Translations under genes and position numbers: made by a program
In this document: piece by piece, positions 61,300 through 64,000 of the stretch
Layout of the letters: the number at the start of each line of letters is the position of its first letter
Position numbering within the stretch: the first letter of the stretch is position 1
Assembly: GCF_037976825.1 (NCBI RefSeq)
Contig: NZ_CP150269.1
Span: 5,283,501-5,347,500, forward strand
Length of the DNA stretch: 64,000 nucleotides
Origin: Paenibacillus sp. FSL K6-1330
GTDB taxonomy: Bacteria; Bacillota; Bacilli; Paenibacillales; Paenibacillaceae
Direction of reading: 5' to 3'
Notes under the pieces: model-generated
What the model was told of the DNA's origin: nothing
Database searches by the model: none
The model's input: only the letters and a program-made list of their open reading frames with translations

Positions 61300-62136
61300 T
61301 TAAGTCTTATTGCTGCCCTCATCTTGAAGTTCATTTTGAATGATTCTCACGTTTTCCTTATGGCACTTCGCCGTGAATTCGGAGACAAATCCGTGCTCCT
61401 GCCGCAGCTGGTCAAGAGCCGTATCATCGCCATCCATAACAGCCTGACGCAGTCGTTCCAGATAGCTCCGGGCTGCCTCCACTCTTCGATTCATCTCAGA
61501 TCGACTTGTCGTATGCCGGCCATGCCCAGGGATGAGCAAAGCAACCGGATGCTCCTTCAGGATCCTTGCAGCTTGGCGAATCGTTCCTTCATAGTCCCTC
61601 GCACTTTGGAAGATAAATGGAAGCTCAAAATCGGATAAATAGTCACCGGCTGCAAATACGCCCACGGAATCAATCACAGTAAACAAGCCGTCGGCCGTAT
61701 GTCCCGGTGCTCTATAGAACGTAAGCGTTGTGGAGCCCATTGCGAGCTGTTGTCCATCTTCCTCGATAACCATATCAAGTACCGGGAATTCTATGGGATA
61801 ATCGCGAGTAATATAGTGGGAAGCATCAAAATCACGAATTGATTTCAGTTTATCCTCTTTTTCCGGGTCATCTCTGAGTCCGGCACTCCCAATCGTCTTT
61901 GCGTCCGGGAAAGCTTTATATCCGATAATGTGGTCGTAGTCCCCATGCGTGAAGATGAGATAACACTCCCTGTTTCCCCGAACCGCGTTAACATGTTCTC
62001 GAATCTCATCGATTTCGTGCGGCAACCAGGTCGGATCGATGATAATGATACTCTCATCCAGCTGGATTACCGTTGATGTGGTCTGAAATAACGCACTTTG
62101 AAAAATCGTCACCTGATCATTAGAATATTGAATCAT
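61300..62136 (-). CDS. Metallo-beta-lactamase-fold hydrolase
   Basis: A 278-residue cytosolic protein with the MBL metal motif FTHGDYDHIIG (H-x-D-x-D-H, the first-position His replaced by Gly), then YRAPGHTADG (His), FAAGDYLSD (bridging Asp) and IPGHGRHT (His). Loss of the second canonical His may alter metal binding or reflect a divergent subclass. The C-terminal 40 residues are helical. The substrate is unknown. GGAG precedes ATG 62136 at eight bases. Confidence 0.88.
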   Translation of the reverse strand: MIQYSNDQVTIFQSALFQTTSTVIQLDESIIIIDPTWLPHEIDEIREHVNAVRGNRECYLIFTHGDYDHIIGYKAFPDAKTIGSAGLRDDPEKEDKLKSIRDFDASHYITRDYPIEFPVLDMVIEEDGQQLAMGSTTLTFYRAPGHTADGLFTVIDSVGVFAAGDYLSDFELPFIFQSARDYEGTIRQAARILKEHPVALLIPGHGRHTTSRSEMNRRVEAARSYLERLRQAVMDGDDTALDQLRQEHGFVSEFTAKCHKENVRIIQNELQDEGSNKT

Positions 62137-62317
62137 GTCATAAACTCCGTTCCATTATATCTTCTTTAGTCAATGAAGTGTCTTCATGTCATTATCCATG
62201 AGGAATCATGAAGGCTTCACCAACGCCTCCAGCATATCGTTACCCTTAACACGGGTCAAGAATAAGCCTCTATAGGTAAGGTTTGTTTTTTACTCTGTTA
62301 CTTTCCCGCAAAGAAAT

Positions 62318-62325
62318 GTTATAAT
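62318..62325 (+). promoter_or_regulatory. Extended -10 promoter of cimA
   Basis: TGTTATAAT (TGn plus TATAAT, 62317-62325) lies 50 bp upstream of the cimA start. The -35 region is weak, which an extended -10 compensates. No T-box or leader peptide was seen in the short leader. Confidence 0.6.
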
Positions 62326-62376
62326 ACAAAATTATAAACAATACGGTCCAATCCCGGACACCCAAAGGAGGACATC

Positions 62377-63993
62377 ATGTCTAAGTCCATTTCCATCTTT
62401 GATACGACACTTCGCGACGGAACCCAAGGCGAAGGAATCAGCTTGTCGGCGGACGACAAGGTCAAAATCGCCAAGAAACTCGATGCTCTTGGTGTTCATT
62501 ATATTGAAGGCGGTATCCCGGGAAGCAACAGCAAGGACATCGAATTTTTCAAAAGAGTCCAGGATCTCGGCTTAACCTCAAAAGTAACCGCGTTTGGCAG
62601 CACTCGCCGCAAAGGCTCCATCGCCGACCAGGATGCCAATCTGCTTCGGATTTTGGAATCCGGCGTTTCTGCGGCCACTTTGGTCGGGAAGTCATGGGAT
62701 TTCCACGTCCATACCGCGCTTCAGACGACACTTGAAGAGAATCTGGCGATGATCTATGATTCCATCGCTTTCCTGAAGCAAAAAGGCCTCGAAGTGATTT
62801 TTGATGCCGAGCACTTTTTTGACGGCTATAAGAACAATCCCGAGTATGCTGTTGCCGTATTGTCCAAAGCACGAGAGGCAGGCGCTGATTGGCTTGTCAT
62901 GTGCGATACGAACGGCGGCAGCCTCCCGCACGAGATCTCGAACATTGTTACATCTTTAGCGGGTCCATTGCCCGGCGCTCCACTCGGCATTCACACCCAC
63001 AACGATTGCGAGCTTGCCGTTGCCAACACCCTGAGTGCCGTACAGGCTGGTGTCCAGCATGTGCAGGGAACGATGAACGGTTACGGGGAACGTTGCGGGA
63101 ATGCCAACCTGTGCTCCATCATCCCGAATCTGCAGTTGAAGCTGGGCTATGAGTGCATCGGAGACGATAACCTACGCACGCTGACAAATACCGCACGGTA
63201 TATCAGTGAAATCGCCAACGTCAATATGCCGGTTAACCAGCCGTATGTGGGTAACGCTGCCTTTGCCCATAAGGGAGGCATCCATGTTTCGGCGATCCTG
63301 CGCGATTCCAGAACGTACGAGCATATCGAACCGGAGAAAGTCGGAAACAAGCAGCGCGTGCTTGTTTCCGAGCTTGCAGGACAGAGCAACATCGTATCGA
63401 AGGCGCAAGACATGGGTCTTGACTTTGATCCGGCTAGTGAACAATCCAAGCATATTATCGGAAAAATCAAGGATCTTGAGCATGAAGGATATCAATTCGA
63501 AGGCGCGGACGCCTCCCTGGAGCTGCTTCTTCGGGAAGCAAACGGAGAGCTTAAGGAGCTGTTTACCTTCGAATCCTTCAAAATGCTGGTAGAGAAATCA
63601 GCCGGGCAACCGGTTGTCTCCGAAGCCTTCGTTAAAGTCAACGTTGCCGGTGAGAGCATCTACACTGCGGCAGAAGGCAACGGTCCGGTCAATGCGCTTG
63701 ACAACGCGCTGCGTAAAGCGCTGGTCCAATACTTCCCGACACTCAAGGAAATGCATCTCGCTGACTATAAGGTACGGGTGCTCGATGACAAGGATGCGAC
63801 GGCAGCCAAAGTACGGGTGCTGATCGAGTCCAAGAACTTTGAGAACTCCTGGAACACCGTCGGGGTCTCCAGCAATGTCATTGAGGCGAGCTGGGAAGCG
63901 CTGGTGGACAGTATGCGCTATGCGCTGCTCGGCCAAATCTCACCGGAACAGGTGCATGAGTCCGCGACTAGACAAGGGTTGGTTAATCACTAA
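62377..63993 (+). CDS. cimA: (R)-citramalate synthase
   Basis: The 538-residue enzyme condenses pyruvate with acetyl-CoA to citramalate, a threonine-independent route to isoleucine. It belongs to the DRE-TIM family: IFDTTLRDGTQGEGISLS (metal Asp and catalytic Arg), LGIHTHNDCELAVAN (metal His-x-His) and GTMNGYGERCGNANL. A C-terminal LeuA-type regulatory domain (from about 395, ending near 525) suggests feedback inhibition by isoleucine. The length and sequence ending match CimA rather than 2-isopropylmalate synthase. AAAGGAGG precedes ATG 62377. Confidence 0.93.
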   Translation: MSKSISIFDTTLRDGTQGEGISLSADDKVKIAKKLDALGVHYIEGGIPGSNSKDIEFFKRVQDLGLTSKVTAFGSTRRKGSIADQDANLLRILESGVSAATLVGKSWDFHVHTALQTTLEENLAMIYDSIAFLKQKGLEVIFDAEHFFDGYKNNPEYAVAVLSKAREAGADWLVMCDTNGGSLPHEISNIVTSLAGPLPGAPLGIHTHNDCELAVANTLSAVQAGVQHVQGTMNGYGERCGNANLCSIIPNLQLKLGYECIGDDNLRTLTNTARYISEIANVNMPVNQPYVGNAAFAHKGGIHVSAILRDSRTYEHIEPEKVGNKQRVLVSELAGQSNIVSKAQDMGLDFDPASEQSKHIIGKIKDLEHEGYQFEGADASLELLLREANGELKELFTFESFKMLVEKSAGQPVVSEAFVKVNVAGESIYTAAEGNGPVNALDNALRKALVQYFPTLKEMHLADYKVRVLDDKDATAAKVRVLIESKNFENSWNTVGVSSNVIEASWEALVDSMRYALLGQISPEQVHESATRQGLVNH

Positions 63994-64000
63994 GATTGTA

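Overview
The window looks like a chromosomal segment of a Paenibacillus-type Firmicute. It is moderately GC-rich, with strong AGGAGG ribosome binding sites and many TTG/GTG starts. It carries Bacillales-specific genes (yqhG, yqhH, yqzE, yhaN, yhaO, ykvI, a ferredoxin of the Bacillus Fer type) and the lplA/lplB/lplC-like sugar uptake arrangement common in Paenibacillus. The genus is inferred from gene content, not proven.

Layout. 1-5390: sugar ABC importer (truncated solute-binding lipoprotein, two permeases) with a membrane-bound AraC-type regulator. 5.4-7.6 kb: a broken or poorly conserved stretch with a small membrane gene interrupted by an in-frame TGA, a small secreted protein, a 5'-truncated membrane protein gene and a group II intron scar just behind the nrdJ terminator. 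7.7-10.4 kb: B12-dependent ribonucleotide reductase with tandem NrdR boxes. 10.8-13.5 kb: yqhH-yqhG. 13.6-21.5 kb: housekeeping and hypothetical genes, tRNA-Leu(CAG), xpt and ykvI. 21.5-27.2 kb: a glycosyltransferase-yhaO-yhaN run. 27.3-30 kb: a diguanylate cyclase and an rRNA m5C methyltransferase. 30.2-31.7 kb: a decayed gene, a cluster of four short palindromic repeats and an orphan AcfC-like binding protein. 32-35 kb: a secreted COG4315-type repeat protein followed by an ECF sigma factor and its anti-sigma factor.

35.1-50.6 kb is the most distinctive block. It is one minus-strand catecholate siderophore locus reading btr-like regulator, FeuA-like binding lipoprotein, BesA-like trilactone esterase, dhbA, dhbC, dhbE, dhbB, dhbF, mbtH. 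Chorismate becomes 2,3-dihydroxybenzoate (DhbC, DhbB, DhbA). DhbE loads it on the aryl carrier of DhbB, and the two-module DhbF adds a first amino acid and then threonine and cyclises the trimer. The second DhbF adenylation domain reads as a textbook threonine code. The first is glycine-like but altered, so the product could be bacillibactin or the alanine-containing analogue paenibactin. A good sigma-A promoter with a perfect Fur box precedes the locus and a second Fur-like box precedes the binding protein. A permease, an ATPase and a phosphopantetheinyl transferase are not in the window.

50.8-64 kb is core metabolism and maintenance: HAD phosphatase, pseudouridine synthase coupled to a second RsmF-like methyltransferase, a thioredoxin-PCYCGC lipoprotein pair, a small alarmone synthetase with a DUF309 protein, pyrD, an L,D-transpeptidase, ferredoxin, DNA polymerase IV, a metallo-hydrolase and citramalate synthase.

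No CRISPR array, intact insertion sequence or prophage was seen. Functions are assigned from motifs and recalled family resemblance; no database search was run.
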